Below, one piece after another: positions 23,000-33,335 of a stretch of DNA of 64,000 nt. The stretch is from NCBI GenBank assembly GCA_035926095.1, contig JAVRQT010000013.1:992001-1056000 (forward strand), read 5' to 3'. Every line of letters begins with the position of its first letter. The stretch's first letter is position 1. The position numbers were made by a program, and so were the translations under genes. The notes under the pieces were generated by a model. It was not told the origin of the DNA. It ran no database searches and was given only the letters and a program-made list of their open reading frames with translations. The stretch is from Elasticomyces elasticus (taxonomy: Eukaryota > Ascomycota > Dothideomycetes > Mycosphaerellales > Teratosphaeriaceae).

Positions 23000-23461
23000 C
23001 GTAATTGTAGCACTGGTCTATCCGACCTGAGATACAAAGGATGCGGGGGATGGTAAGGCAGAAAAGTAAAGAAGGTCGAGACGCATACAGCGAAGTGGGG
23101 TATCTTGCAGCTGCGGCGAGGCACACTGCGCCTCCCGGGCAAGGTTGGAGTGCATAACCGACATGTTGCTCGAGTCAGTTTTGGGGCGATAGATATGTGT
23201 TGTCGAAGCCTGGTGTGTCCATCGAGAAATTTTTCAGGCCATGAAACATGGCACTATCTCGACCGTTCCATACTCGCGAGCTGTGGTCCTGTTACCCATT
23301 GGTCCCAGGACAAGAACGGCACTGTACGGGAAAGTCCAGTGCTTGTGAAGTGTCGCTGATTCGAGGTCAGAAGCTCGAATCTTCTTCTTCTCACTCCAGC
23401 TTTTCATAATAATTTTGCACGTAGTCTACTCTTGAACAGTGCTCGAAGTCAACGTCGCTGA
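23000..23461. other. intergenic region, no gene seen
   Basis: About 460 bases between the LIM-fusion start and the HET pseudogene end. No supported gene. It should contain the fusion gene promoter. Confidence 0.4.
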
Positions 23462-25313
23462 CTATACTAGAGCAAAGGTCTCTTCACGTTCCCAATTCCT
23501 ATGATACTCCTCCACGGCCTCGCCGTTCATGATACCATCCACGTAGGCTGCACCAACAAACTGGTAACGACCTTTGTCAGCGGATCGAAGTATGAACGGA
23601 ACATCTACGCCTCGCACTATGGTAATCACATCCCCAGGCTGCATGATACCAGGGCCCAGGCCATATCGACCCGCGTCCGTCACGAGCAGCCGGCGGCCGA
23701 ACATATGTCGTATATCACAAGTGAGATTCGCAATCCGAGATAGCCCAACCTCCCGCTCTCTATGCTGTCCCGGCTTGTTGCGTAACAAATCTTCCAGTAG
23801 CTGTTCGAGAGGTCTTAGCTCACCTTCAGCAGCGCGGAGCCCATTGCTAGAACAGTCGATCGCAAGTGTCCTCGACAATGCACGAGCAGTCAAGGCCGGT
23901 ACCTGATGTCCTTTTCCTGCCAGGCACAGTTGCAAAGCGGAGCTTATCCAGTGAGTGAATTCATTGAGACGGTGATGCTCCGAGTACGTGAAAATGGTCG
24001 TCCCACTGGCGATCTTGTCCACGGTTATGCCGTTGATACTTAGTATATCGTTGTCACGATCTTGCAGGCTCGCCATATCGGCCTTATCAAGTCCCTTCGA
24101 AGACTTGAAGAGGTTGGGGAAGTCCACCTCTTCGTCACGAGCACATCATCTGTCAGCACGAGCTGCCCAGGATGGTACTTCTACCAGCTCGAGATCGCCA
24201 ATGCGATGGTTGATGCTTCGAAGAATCCCAAGATCGCCCGCTTCCGCAATCATGTGGCGAGTGGCTGTTTTCAGGACCTCGCGAAGTGGTTTGGTGTAAT
24301 CCGGTGTCAAAACTGGGGATATCGGCCCAGTCAGTAGACCAAGAATGGCAAATATTCCATCACGCGATTCAGATCTATGGAACAAGCTGGCGGTTTGCAC
24401 GAGACCTAGCAGATCCCGCTTACGTCCCGCCCACCAACCATGTTCGGGGTCTATAAGATCCCAAAGCTCACCACAACAGTGTATACCTTTGCTTGTCTCC
24501 TCTCTGAGCACCGAGAGGCTCTCGCTGTTGAGCGCAGAGTTCGCCTTCCTGTGGTTCCACCACACAACCGCTCGTATGACCTTCAGGAGGTCAATCTGTA
24601 CAGTGTTCAGGAGAACCGTGCTCATGGGAGCCAGAGCCGCTTCTTGGACAACCCAGAGACGCCTACAAACAGTCAGTCTGATCAAGATCCGGATCATAGC
24701 GTCGCGCACTTGAACCATGGGTGCTCCAGTAGATGCTGAAAAGCCGGGAGATCCACTTCAATGGAGGGCTCAAGTATGGAATATATTCAGCCTCCTGTAC
24801 GTGTGTCCTTGACGGTTGGTCCAAAGCGCCGAAGCTCGTCTGTCTCCTCGGCCGCATTCTCCATAAGAGCATCTACGACCGTGTTGATGCGATGAGGCAT
24901 GCTAGCATTACTAGAGTCCCCTAGGCACACCAAATTACCAGAAGAAGAAGCATATATATCTCCCATCATCGCAACCTGCTGCCCACGCTCTATCACATCA
25001 TCCTGGTTAATGGACACAGCATCAATCCACACAATGCGTATCTGATCCAGTCGGCGAACGTTCTTCAGGGCGATCTCCGTGCTAGCTGGTACGGACAAGT
25101 GAAAACCGTCCGGACACACCCCAATCCTCGTAGACCGCGTAGAGTCACCCCATACGTACGAGATTGTCTCGTACAGAGGCCGACCAGCTGCTTTGATGGG
25201 TATGTGATCATATTGACTTTAATAGGATCATTGTCGTGTCCAAGCATCAACTCGAGCAAGCGAATCTCCTGCTGTATCGGGTTCCGCCCCTGGTAAGTGT
25301 AGATACTGGGCAT
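23462..25313 (-). pseudogene. HET domain protein 2, broken
   Basis: Reading from MPSIYTYQGRNP at 25313, the HET blocks are all present but in different frames. A one-base frameshift near 25186-25198 separates the N-terminus from LYETISYVWGDS. The frame with VWIDAVSINQDD ends at an in-frame TGA at 24787-24789. The frame with RRLWVVQEAAL ends at TGA 24146-24148. The last frame reaches the terminal block GRYQFVGAAYVDGIMNGEA and stops at 23462. The intron between HPWF and RRLWV is at the same place as in HET gene 1, so the two are old paralogues. Three independent lesions make a functional product unlikely, although short HET pieces could still be transcribed. Confidence 0.8.
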
Positions 25314-25698
25314 ATTGAGCCCCACTGAGATTAAGTAATGCCTGAGAAGGACGTCCAAGCTACATAAAGCCTTGAACGCTCGGCTGGTTTGTGTGGTCCT
25401 GGGACGGCCGCAATCATGCCAACATACTCACTATCATTTCCGGGCGGGCTGTGCTGTTGGGTGGCGGCGCTGGGGGCCAGAACCAGGCCAGGATCGCACA
25501 AGGGGTATATATGTACACATCGCGTCTGCACTACCTGTCGACAAAATACTTACTAAAAACAAAATTCTCTGAAACTTGAAGGCTACCAAGAAGACCTGAC
25601 GTCGAAAGAGTGCATTCTGATGTTGCCAAGCCGATTGCTGAGTCAGGAAGGAACGATTTACGCCAAGACGCCCAGCATCGTAACCTCGTCGTCGCGAC
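25314..25698. other. intergenic region, no gene seen
   Basis: About 385 bases between divergent starts of the HET pseudogene and the NTF2-like gene. The long minus ORF overlapping the right part (25434-26048) is antisense to the NTF2-like gene and has no recognisable content. Confidence 0.4.
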
Positions 25699-26184
25699 AT
25701 GAGCAGCGTAAGAGAAGATGAGGCGGGTGTTGTTTGGCTCAAGTGGGAGACAGAACCTGAGCTCGCTGCGACGCATCTCGAGGAATTAGCCACCCGGCTG
25801 CTCAAAGCCCACGAATACGACCTGTCATCCGCTACCTTCATACGTTCCCAATGCAGCTCGAACTTCGAAATGCGCGACTTCAACGCCGACGATGGCGTTT
25901 TCATTACCATCGACGAGCACATCGCCAAGGTGCAAGCGTTCAAAAAAGCATACCCGGGGTTCAGGGTTACGGTGATCAATGTCACCGCAGATGTCGATAT
26001 CGCATGCCGGCACGCGATCGTATGGGCTACTATGGGTGGCGGCGGCATGAGTACAGAGCGTATGTTGAATCGTGAGAGCGTCGCACAACTGCGATTTCAA
26101 TACGATACAGAGAGGCAAGCTTGGTTGTGCTCGAAGCTTCTGGGCATATGGGGTTATGGCGGCCGAGAAAGGTTTCCGGGTTGA
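25699..26184 (+). CDS. NTF2/SnoaL-like small protein, function unknown
   Basis: Intronless, 161 aa. A helix-rich first half (ELATRLLKAHEYDL), the block HIAKVQAFKKAYPGFRVTVI and the strands NVTADVDIACRHAIVWATM fit the cone-shaped NTF2/SnoaL-like fold common in small fungal proteins. No catalytic residues can be assigned. The last residues (WGYGGRERFPG) are shorter than usual for the fold, so a missed 3' intron is possible. It opens a stretch of decayed and orphan genes reaching 28.4 kb. The fold call is moderate and no function is claimed. Confidence 0.6.
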   Translation: MSSVREDEAGVVWLKWETEPELAATHLEELATRLLKAHEYDLSSATFIRSQCSSNFEMRDFNADDGVFITIDEHIAKVQAFKKAYPGFRVTVINVTADVDIACRHAIVWATMGGGGMSTERMLNRESVAQLRFQYDTERQAWLCSKLLGIWGYGGRERFPG

Positions 26185-26811
26185 TCACGAGACCTGTTCA
26201 AGCCGCAAAAGCTATCTTCGAAGGCATTCGCAGGGTTGCGTTACTGTCGGTGCTAGGAAAACCATGGGTATCATCCGTCAAAGTGCCCATCTGCATTGAC
26301 AGCCCTGGGAACATTTACGGCTTCAGACGGCAATTCTTGCAGTCCGCTTGGGCAAGCCTGAAATCGAACTCAGTCCGTACTGACATAGATGTTCCTTCTG
26401 TCGAGCTTATACCTCGCGAAGTCGAGACTGGTCACTGTCGCATACTACCGAAGCGAGTGATTATCGACTGGCACAAATCGTAGCGGCTACGCAGACCACG
26501 CAGATCTTGCTATCTTGGAGTGCATACACAGCTCTATCTTGCAACATCAGCGAAATCAGTCTGAGGTAATATGCCGGATTATGCCACCTTCCTCGAGAAG
26601 TGCAAAGACTGACTCAGGAGGACAACATGAGCAAGGATACGGGCCACAGAACCCGCAGTCACCACGATATTGGAAGACTGGCAATGAAGCTAAGGCGTCG
26701 TCAGGGAAAATCACAGTTCGACGTAGAGGGCCGCCCCATCCCAGCGCAAGCGACGTCGATCTACCATCAAGAAGGCGGCCGAAGACGCACGCACGTAAGC
26801 GCGCCACAGTG
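26185..26811. other. intergenic or decayed sequence, nothing assignable
   Basis: About 630 bases. A plus frame (26121-26483) reads coding-like (KVPICIDSPGNIYGF) but overlaps the end of the NTF2-like gene, has no partner exon and no known motif. It may be decayed coding sequence. Confidence 0.35.
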
Positions 26812-27308
26812 AGATCCGATATTCTCATAGCATTCAGGGGTATGACTAGAGCAGGAAAAGGCTCGTTTATTACCAGGGTAGCAGGGCGGAAAGGTAATTT
26901 CATTGGTCACGAGCTCGACTCTGGTATCTATCACTTCCATTGTCGTTTTGACAAGAAGCTGACAATGCTCTGATTAGAGACAGCAGAGGTCAGATCATAC
27001 CGAATGCCCAAGGGTTCCAATACTACGTCCTTAGCGACACGCTCGGCTTCGACGATTCACGGATGAGCAATCGAGCAGTCACAGAAATCATCGTTCAATG
27101 GATCGAGTCGTCTTATATCAGAGGCACACATTTGAGTGATATCATCTACATTCACAATAACTCGTCTATCTGCATTCGGGGCTCAGCACATTTGAGTATG
27201 AGGATGTTCCGCCAGCTGATCGGGATGCAAGCTCTTCACAATCGATCGACATTGGACCACGATTTAGCCGAAAGCACCTGGGACCCATCACTTTTCGATC
27301 GTTTTTGA
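26812..27308 (+). pseudogene. AIG1-type P-loop GTPase relic
   Basis: The plus strand reads SDILIAFRGMTRAGKGSFI then GHELDS, the N-terminal G1 region of fungal AIG1-like GTPases. The Walker A Ser/Thr is replaced by Gly (AGKG). A plausible 54-base intron (26924-26977, branch GCTGAC) follows. A one-base frameshift near 27003-27015 then separates YRMPKG from YYVLSDTLGFDDS (the G3 motif DTxGFDD) and SGIIYLH-like LSDIIYIH, GSAHLSMRMFRQL. The frame stops at 27308, where the family normally continues with a G4 segment and a long C-terminus. Altered Walker A, frameshift and truncation together indicate a dead gene. In fungi such GTPases are thought to be part of innate-immunity-like repertoires. Confidence 0.65.
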
Positions 27309-27445
27309 AGGTAACCCCTCCGAATTCTTTCTTGCAACACAGTTTAGGTTCCGACCTGGTTCACTCAGATCGTTCATCTTAGGCACTATTCCTTGTTATC
27401 GTATCACCGGCTTCTTGGAACGGCACCTCAAAGATATCGCACAAC

Positions 27446-28448
27446 ATGCCGAAGGAAGTATCGACTTTACGATCCGAACACGCAGATCTCATTGCAGGAG
27501 TGTCGAGGCTTTACTCGACCCTCATCGGCATGAGCTATCTACAACAGGAAGAGGTAAATTTTCCGCAACCCGGCGTCGACGTATCTCAAGCAGCTAAAAA
27601 TCATCTGCAAACAGCCGGAGTTGGAGAGGACGCTATTATGTTGTGCCAGCTACTCCCTGCTCTGACGAAACAATTGCTAGAGAAGTGGTCTTGTTCAGAG
27701 GACAGGATCCCTGTTACACCTGGTAGCCAGGCGATGTCATACTTGGTCAACTCAGTACCGGATGTACAAGACACGCGCTTCATACGCAATAGAGGGGCTG
27801 AAATTGCCCAGAACGATTCAAAGCAGGGTAAGCGAGGGCGAGGATCGCGTATACAGATTTGCAGCGATTGAGGACGCCAAAAATGTTTCCTGCAACGTCT
27901 GACCGCGAGGAGAGAGCCATGAGCTAACCCCTCTCAATTGCGACGACTCTGACGGACCCCAATCACACCAGCAACCTATCGCCGATGCACCCCGTGACTG
28001 GAGCTCCAAGTTCCACCATCTGGAATGGATACCTTGGTCGGACGACAATGGTATGTATATAGAAAAACGACCAATGGAATGGGAGAACGACCAAGCAGAT
28101 CCTGGGAGCGCTCGGTCGATGCTCCAGATGCAGCATACCGCTTGGCAACAGGCAGGTCTACCCATAGCCCAGGTCTCTGTGGAAGAGCTCCTCCAACAAC
28201 ATGTGGAGAGAACGAAAGCCGAACGCAACAAGTTTTGGGCGAAGAGACGAATCTACGAGGACGCTGGTTGGCCGGACACTTTCGATGCTGCAGAGTTCTG
28301 CCGAAAGCGGGATGAGTGGAATCAGCAGTATAGTGAGGTGACGGACTTGTACCGACATGGTCCGCAGGCGGCGCGTTATTGGGAGCTTCAGCACGGTCAG
28401 GACCTGAGGGACATGTTCAAGACTTCGGCAGGCCGTTATGCCGTGTGA
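27446..28448 (+). CDS. unrecognised protein, probable two-exon gene
   Basis: I do not recognise this protein. Exon 1 runs 27446-27827. A donor GTAAGC at 27828, a branch CTGAC and a GAG acceptor near 27909 restore frame into the second ORF, giving about 306 aa (27910-28448). The N-terminal half is helical (SEHADLIAGVSRLYSTLIGM and LLPALTKQLLEKW). The second half is charged and Trp-rich (HHLEWIPWSDDNGMY, RKRDEWNQQYSEVTDLYRHG). No signal peptide or membrane segment. The sequence inside the proposed intron is itself open in one frame (EDRVYRFAAIEDAKNV), so a frameshifted gene is an alternative. It lies just after the GTPase relic. Confidence 0.5.
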
Positions 28449-29006
28449 AGCGATGGCTTAACGATTTTCATGGTACCACGACAGGGTGAGGTGGGCGTGC
28501 AGGCACGATTGTGATCTGCACACTTCTGCGATCCGCAGAAGAGATGCCGAGTCTCGTCTGTTGATGGGGCCGGTGCGGCAGGGACGACGCAGCCGTTCGA
28601 TGCTAGGTGATCCTCCAACTTGGGTGGTGGTGCGAGACTGCAGCCCGAACTTATGATACATGACTCTAAACACCAACACCAACAGCGCGGGTACTGGCGC
28701 GGATACTACCGCGCATGATGGGAAAACGTCAGTACCTTTGATGGCAGGGTCCGCTTCCTCCAGCCTCCTGCCAAGTGTACGAAGGTCAGAAAGCTTCCAG
28801 CTAGCCTTGCGAAGCTTTGTGCTGCCTTCTGCTAAAGCCGAATCACTGTACATTGTAGCAAGATCTGCTTCAGTAAGGCTAAGATTTGGGCACTCGCGCG
28901 GTTGAAAGACGCCTCGTCCAGGTGTCGAGGTAGGTACATACATACGTACATGTGAATATCGTACCTAGGTGGTGTTGCGTTATCGTCAGGTTATAAGTAT
29001 TAATGC
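28449..29006. other. intergenic region, no gene seen
   Basis: About 560 bases between the orphan gene and the FNT transporter stop. A 161-codon minus ORF (28458-28943) spans most of it but shows no domain or family resemblance. A short tandem of ACATACATACGTACAT lies near 28935. Confidence 0.4.
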
Positions 29007-29923
29007 CTAGTCATGATAATCACCATCCAGTCGTCCACTCTCCCATCCCTCAGGCACATCCTGCTTCTGATCATCCGCCCGCTTCAAATTCACATACCAC
29101 AAGTACAGACCCGTAAACACGCCCCCTCCGACCGTATTCCCCAGCGTGATCGGCAACAAGCACTTCCAAAAATAAGCCCCCACTCCAAGCGGGCTCCCAA
29201 CCATAATCCCCACAGCCGCCAAATACATATACTCAACCGTATGCGGAAACCTCGCAACCGTAGCAATCAAAAACGGCAAATGCAGCGCCAAAAACTTGCT
29301 AATCCCATCCTTGTTCTGGGTACCAAGGAACATAGCCACAGTAACCAGCCAGCCACAGCCAATAGCTCGGAGGAAAATCGTGTGGAAGGGCAGATCAAGA
29401 ATGTCTTCCTGGACCTGGCTGATAACGCCGGAGCGCCATGGCTCCTGTTGCAGCGTCCCGGTAAAGTTGGACGTGAGGGCTGCTATGAAGACAGCGCCCA
29501 CTAGGTTGCCAACCCAGGATGTGAGGGTGCCTAGGATATACTGCTTCAGGGTACCACGGCGAGCAAGGGCGGTCATGGTCCACCACATCGGTAGGCCGGT
29601 GAATCTATGCCGGTTAGCGATGAGTGAAGCACTACCCAAGGGGTGAACACGTACAATTCAGCGCCTACCGTGTAGACCAGCACCAGCCCGATCGGAAAGG
29701 CAGAGCCTTGGAGTAGCCTCTGCAATCCTGGGTTTTCCTCTGATGCACCTTTGAAGCCAGCTCCGAGTATAAGCGATAGCATGCCACCGGCTGAGAGTAG
29801 CATGCCGCCGTAGACATTCTTGATGAAGGCGAGCTCGATGCTTTCGGTAAGGTGATGGAGGCCAGTTTGGAGTGTTTGTTGAGAGGCCTCGATCGGCGAG
29901 AGTGCACCGCTTGACTCTGCCAT
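29007..29923 (-). CDS. formate/nitrite transporter (FNT) family protein
   Basis: Exons 29923-29655 and 29604-29007 join across a 50-base intron (branch CTAAC) to 288 aa. Six hydrophobic segments fit the FNT pentameric channel fold. SPIEASQQTLQTGLHHLTES is the cytoplasmic N-terminal helix. NVYGGMLLSAGGMLSLILG, FTGLPMWWTM and SWVGNLVGAVF are the usual helix-break regions. LPFLIATVARFPHTVEYMY and LLPITLGNTVGGGVFTGLYL complete it, the latter being the family's second break motif. In fungi (NitA of Aspergillus) these move nitrite or formate across the plasma membrane. Substrate here not determined. No nitrate-assimilation genes are adjacent. Confidence 0.88.
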
Positions 29924-31296
29924 GCTATCGCTCTGCTGTTAACTCTTCCTTGTTCCAAGTATAGACCGCAGAACAGTAGTGTAGGCTATTTTATGGCTCC
30001 AAGGTTTCTGAATTTGAGGTGAGTATGCAACGATGACGTTCAGACCCTGTACCGACCCGCCAACCACCCAACCACCGATCGCATTATTGGTTGCATTACT
30101 TTACTCTCTTTTCTGCGGAGGCGAAGAGATGATGTTAGTATAGTATTGCAAGAGGCAGGCGAAAGAAGCTTATTTGTCTCTACATAGTTGCCTGCCTGAC
30201 AAACTCGTTTTGAATCGAAAAAAGTCGCGGTACTCGTGCAGGTTCGATGGAACTCGTGTCGATGTCCTATGCTGGTTTGGGTGTTCGCACACGTAGCTCT
30301 CGGACTCGCAGCGTGAAGAATTTTCAAGCCACTGCAGTGTGTATGTCTGAACGTGCAGACTCAAGTGAAGTCAGAAGCCAGAGCGCCAAGCGGGTCCGTG
30401 CTACTGCCGACGACGACGATCACGCGAGCTCAGCGCGAGGACATGATTCCACGGGAGAACCGATTCTGCCGTCGGCGAGTGCGAAGCGAACAAGGAGTGC
30501 TGGGTATCGTCCGATGACTCCGACTTGGAGCGACGCTCTGGGCATGTTGATATTCATAATCCAGCAACTGAAAGAAACCATCGCTTGCTGGTAAGATCGA
30601 GTCTGCACCTGAATCGGGAACTGAATCGAAGAACAGTATGTTTCTGGTGATGCTAAGCACGGAAAGAGGGAGCAGAGACGGTGCGATGGATATTTGACAT
30701 CAAGATACTATTGAGAAATTCCCATTGGGACATGAGATGCCCTCGAGACTGGTAAAGATATGGCTGTGGCAGTTTGCACATGCGTGATGGCCGTACGTTC
30801 ACTTGAAGTAGCGAAGCGGTGCCAGACGACAAGCCCTGGGTATACCTTATCGGCCAAATTTCCAAGGAGCCGGTCAAACGCTGACCACATTGTCACTGTG
30901 TTTCTGCATGGACACACGTGGACTGCATTCGCGGGAACGTGTTGCCATGTATTAGCGGGATTGGTTGCTTCAGAGCAGATGCCGTGGGAATGAAGTCGAA
31001 GCTGTAGAAGTCAATGCCTGCGTAAGGATTGGAATTATTATTTCCCAGGGCTTTTGTGGCACAGCTGTTTCAAGTACCGCTGAAGTTTTAGCTACTAAGC
31101 AAATAGAAAGGACCTCTGAGCAGTCCAAAGGTAGAGTTGAATCTCGATATTGAGAGACTGCGCATACTTCTATCAGCGGCAGTACAGGCAGCAATTTACT
31201 CTTCAGACCAGCCTCGACCTCTTCTTCTAGCAGTTTGTTAGACCGTACTTCCATTGACAGAACACGCTGTGCTGATACTTCTCGTAGCATTTCACT
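29924..31296. other. long intergenic region, no gene seen
   Basis: About 1.37 kb between divergent starts of the FNT gene and the small secreted protein gene. ORFs up to 115 codons (plus 30247-30594, Arg/Ser-rich) show no domain. Such gene-poor flanks are common around fungal effector-like genes. Confidence 0.45.
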
Positions 31297-31615
31297 ATGA
31301 AGATCACCGCCTCGATAGCCCTCGCTCTGCTATCCGCCACCCTCTGCACGGCAATGCCAGCAACACCGCCAGCGACGTCAGACCTTCTAAGTAGGGAGAT
31401 CCCACACTGCAAACCACCGTTCACTATCGGCAAGTGCAGCTTCAAGTGTGGCTGCTATGCTTACACTGAATTCGTAAGTCCCTAAAACTGGAATGTTCTT
31501 GGCTAGCATGGTCATTTCTTGGAAAGTCAATCGCTAACGTTTTCTGTAGAAGTGGCCCTGGCAGGATGGTTATCCGGTCACAGGAAGTCAAGAACCTGCA
31601 TACGAATCCTTGTAG
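31297..31615 (+). CDS. small secreted cysteine-containing protein (effector-like candidate)
   Basis: Exons 31297-31473 and 31550-31615 join in phase 0 across a 76-base intron with donor GTAAGT, branch GCTAAC and acceptor TGTAG, giving 80 aa. The N-terminus MKITASIALALLSATLCTAM is a textbook signal peptide, with cleavage likely after about residue 19. The mature part of about 60 residues has four Cys in HCK..KCS..KCGC spacing and an aromatic C-terminal half (FKWPWQDGYPV). Small, secreted and cysteine-bearing with no known domain, it fits the profile of a candidate effector or antimicrobial-type peptide; no function is claimed. It is too short to be found without the splice. Confidence 0.68.
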
Positions 31616-31844
31616 TCTTGATAGGAGGGCCCTCCATACTCAAGACTGATGGCAGTGGCAAGCGTTCCACCGTAGCAGAGACGATTTGTTTCGAGTCGTA
31701 GATGCACAATTCTACAACTTGCACGACGCAGCGCTTGTGACGTTGCCGAACAATCAAGTCCATCGAACTTCTCTGACATCTGATCCCTTGCATCCCCTGG
31801 ACGTACAGCAATGTTTCATCATTCACAGCCCCGGCCAGAACCTT

Positions 31845-32035
31845 CACGCTTCTTCCTTCTTCGTCATCCTTGCTAAAACCGTTCATCCACAGGTTTCAAG
31901 CTTCGATCTCTGGATATCATCGCTCCAAGTCAACGGCCACCAGGTCGAGTAGCGGTGGGAATATTCTATCTTGCCATATTGTTCCGAGGCCGTCTTGCAC
32001 GTCCCGCAGTAGGCACACATGTTCATGAAGCCTCC
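31845..32035 (-). pseudogene. decayed partial copy of the neighbouring F-box protein C-terminus
   Basis: The minus strand reads CAYCGTCKTASEQY then YSHRYSTWWPLTWSDDI, followed by a stop and TVLARMTKKEA. This parallels the end of the intact F-box protein 40-230 bases upstream: CWVCKTDGSRID, SHRHTTWWTLSRSNDL, then GWAVLAMIKKAE. The order, spacing and CxxCKT / STWW core agree, so it is a tandem partial duplicate. Lesions include an in-frame stop just before TVLA. No start or F-box part is left. Confidence 0.55.
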
Positions 32036-32076
32036 TCCCGAAATCCCGAACCGTCACTCCTTTGCTGCTCTGACGC

Positions 32077-32787
32077 CTATTCGGCCTTCTTGATCATGGC
32101 TAGCACCGCCCATCCCTCAGACTTGAGGCTTGGGCCCTGGAGGTCGTTACTCCGGCTCAATGTCCACCAGGTAGTATGTCGGTGCGATCGAAGGTCTATT
32201 CTGCTCCCGTCGGTCTTGCATACCCAGCAGCCACTCACGTGTCCCTCAAGCTGCTGACAAACATTCTTGATCGTGAGTCCATTGTGGTTCCGTACGGCGA
32301 CAGACGCATGGCGCTCACCGCCCGAATGGTAAACATTGGGGCGTAGTAATAGCGCGCATACCGGCGGCTGGCGGATCAACATGCGACCAAGTGACGATGA
32401 GCTCAGCGATTGCTTTGCCTCTACTAGCGCACCTCTGCGATATGTGACGAGGCCGAACCCTGTGGAAGCTATTGCAAACGGCTGTGGGTGGCCTTGTGGG
32501 TTGATGATCTGGATTCCCACCACAGGGCAGGCTGTTTGACGGAGATCTGAGCTGAGATCTGCGTTTTGACGGAGAATCGTTGCGCTTGGACGGGGGAACA
32601 GCGCTTGCTGTACTTTCGGCGAGCTTTCGATGCTGTTAAGCCAGTATTTCGAGACTCGTTGCGCTTGGATAATGTCGCGCAATGGGAGGTATAGCAAGAC
32701 ATTCTCAAGCAGCTCTGGCACATCAAGCATGCCGGTATCGTGTGGTTGGGCTGCTTCAGGTATCGTGAGGTCGATTGTAGTCACCAT
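32077..32787 (-). CDS. F-box domain protein
   Basis: Intronless, 236 aa from the ATG at 32787 (MVTTIDLTIPEA); an upstream in-frame ATG at 32895 would add 36 residues. An F-box lies at about residues 21-65 (LDVPELLENVLLYLPLRDII, QAQRVSKYWLNSIESSPKVQ). This Mycosphaerella-type fungal family carries a short F-box and a divergent C-terminal half with a Cys pair (CWVC) and Trp pair (TTWWTL). F-box proteins recruit substrates to SCF ubiquitin ligases; the target is unknown. A broken copy of its 3' part follows downstream, showing local tandem duplication. Confidence 0.75.
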   Translation of the reverse strand: MVTTIDLTIPEAAQPHDTGMLDVPELLENVLLYLPLRDIIQAQRVSKYWLNSIESSPKVQQALFPRPSATILRQNADLSSDLRQTACPVVGIQIINPQGHPQPFAIASTGFGLVTYRRGALVEAKQSLSSSSLGRMLIRQPPVCALLLRPNVYHSGGERHASVAVRNHNGLTIKNVCQQLEGHVSGCWVCKTDGSRIDLRSHRHTTWWTLSRSNDLQGPSLKSEGWAVLAMIKKAE

Positions 32788-33083
32788 CTTGTCGGATGTG
32801 GTTGTTGATGCACTGAAGAGGTGCTTCTTGTGCGCACAATCGACGAGGTGAGAAACTAATTGAACGCGAGTTAGGTGCGGATCCAAGCGCTGCATACCGC
32901 GGTTAGCCCGACAAAGTGTCTCCGAATGTGGAAGGTACGACCGTCAGTTGCACTTCTCTCATGCAAATAAGTGATCGTTGAGAATCATTGCTACAGCTAT
33001 CAACGACAGCCTCTCAGTAACACCATCCTCCCATTTCTCACAGCATGATGATCGTCATTCCATCATCCCAAGCAGGCCCGTAT

Positions 33084-33335
33084 CTACTGATACGCCCTCG
33101 CCACCACACAGCTACCACACTTCACATGCTGGCAGACCCGGCAGCTGGCGCCGGAGTTGAGAATCATTTGTTGCTGGCAATTAGCATTGCAGCAGAACCA
33201 GTTACTTGTGTCTTGGATCGCGCCTCCGCCACCGCCGGAGGGTGCATTGCTGCCGCTGCCAGTGCCGCCGACATTGGCTTTGGTGCCGTCACCCTTGTGG
33301 TTACCGTTGAGCAAAGGCTTTTGAGGGGCCGACAT
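33084..33335 (-). CDS. small zinc-binding-type protein, function unknown
   Basis: Intronless, 83 aa from the ATG at 33335 (MSAPQKPLLNGNHKG). The frame continues upstream to 33494 with a Gln/His-rich extension that looks like leader sequence. A Gly/Ser-rich linker is followed by a C-terminal module WFCCNANC...SCRVCQHVKCGSC, with four Cys pairs spaced like a zinc ribbon. Many Pezizomycotina have short proteins of this shape; none that I know has a described role. No signal peptide, so a cytosolic or nuclear protein is likely. Start site is uncertain. Confidence 0.6.
   Translation of the reverse strand: MSAPQKPLLNGNHKGDGTKANVGGTGSGSNAPSGGGGGAIQDTSNWFCCNANCQQQMILNSGASCRVCQHVKCGSCVVARAYQ

Noticed and set aside
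25434..26048. 204-codon minus ORF
   Set aside because: Antisense to the NTF2-like gene; residue composition is that of a shadow frame.
28458..28943. 161-codon minus ORF
   Set aside because: Long for chance, but no family, no signal peptide and no splice partner; left as intergenic.
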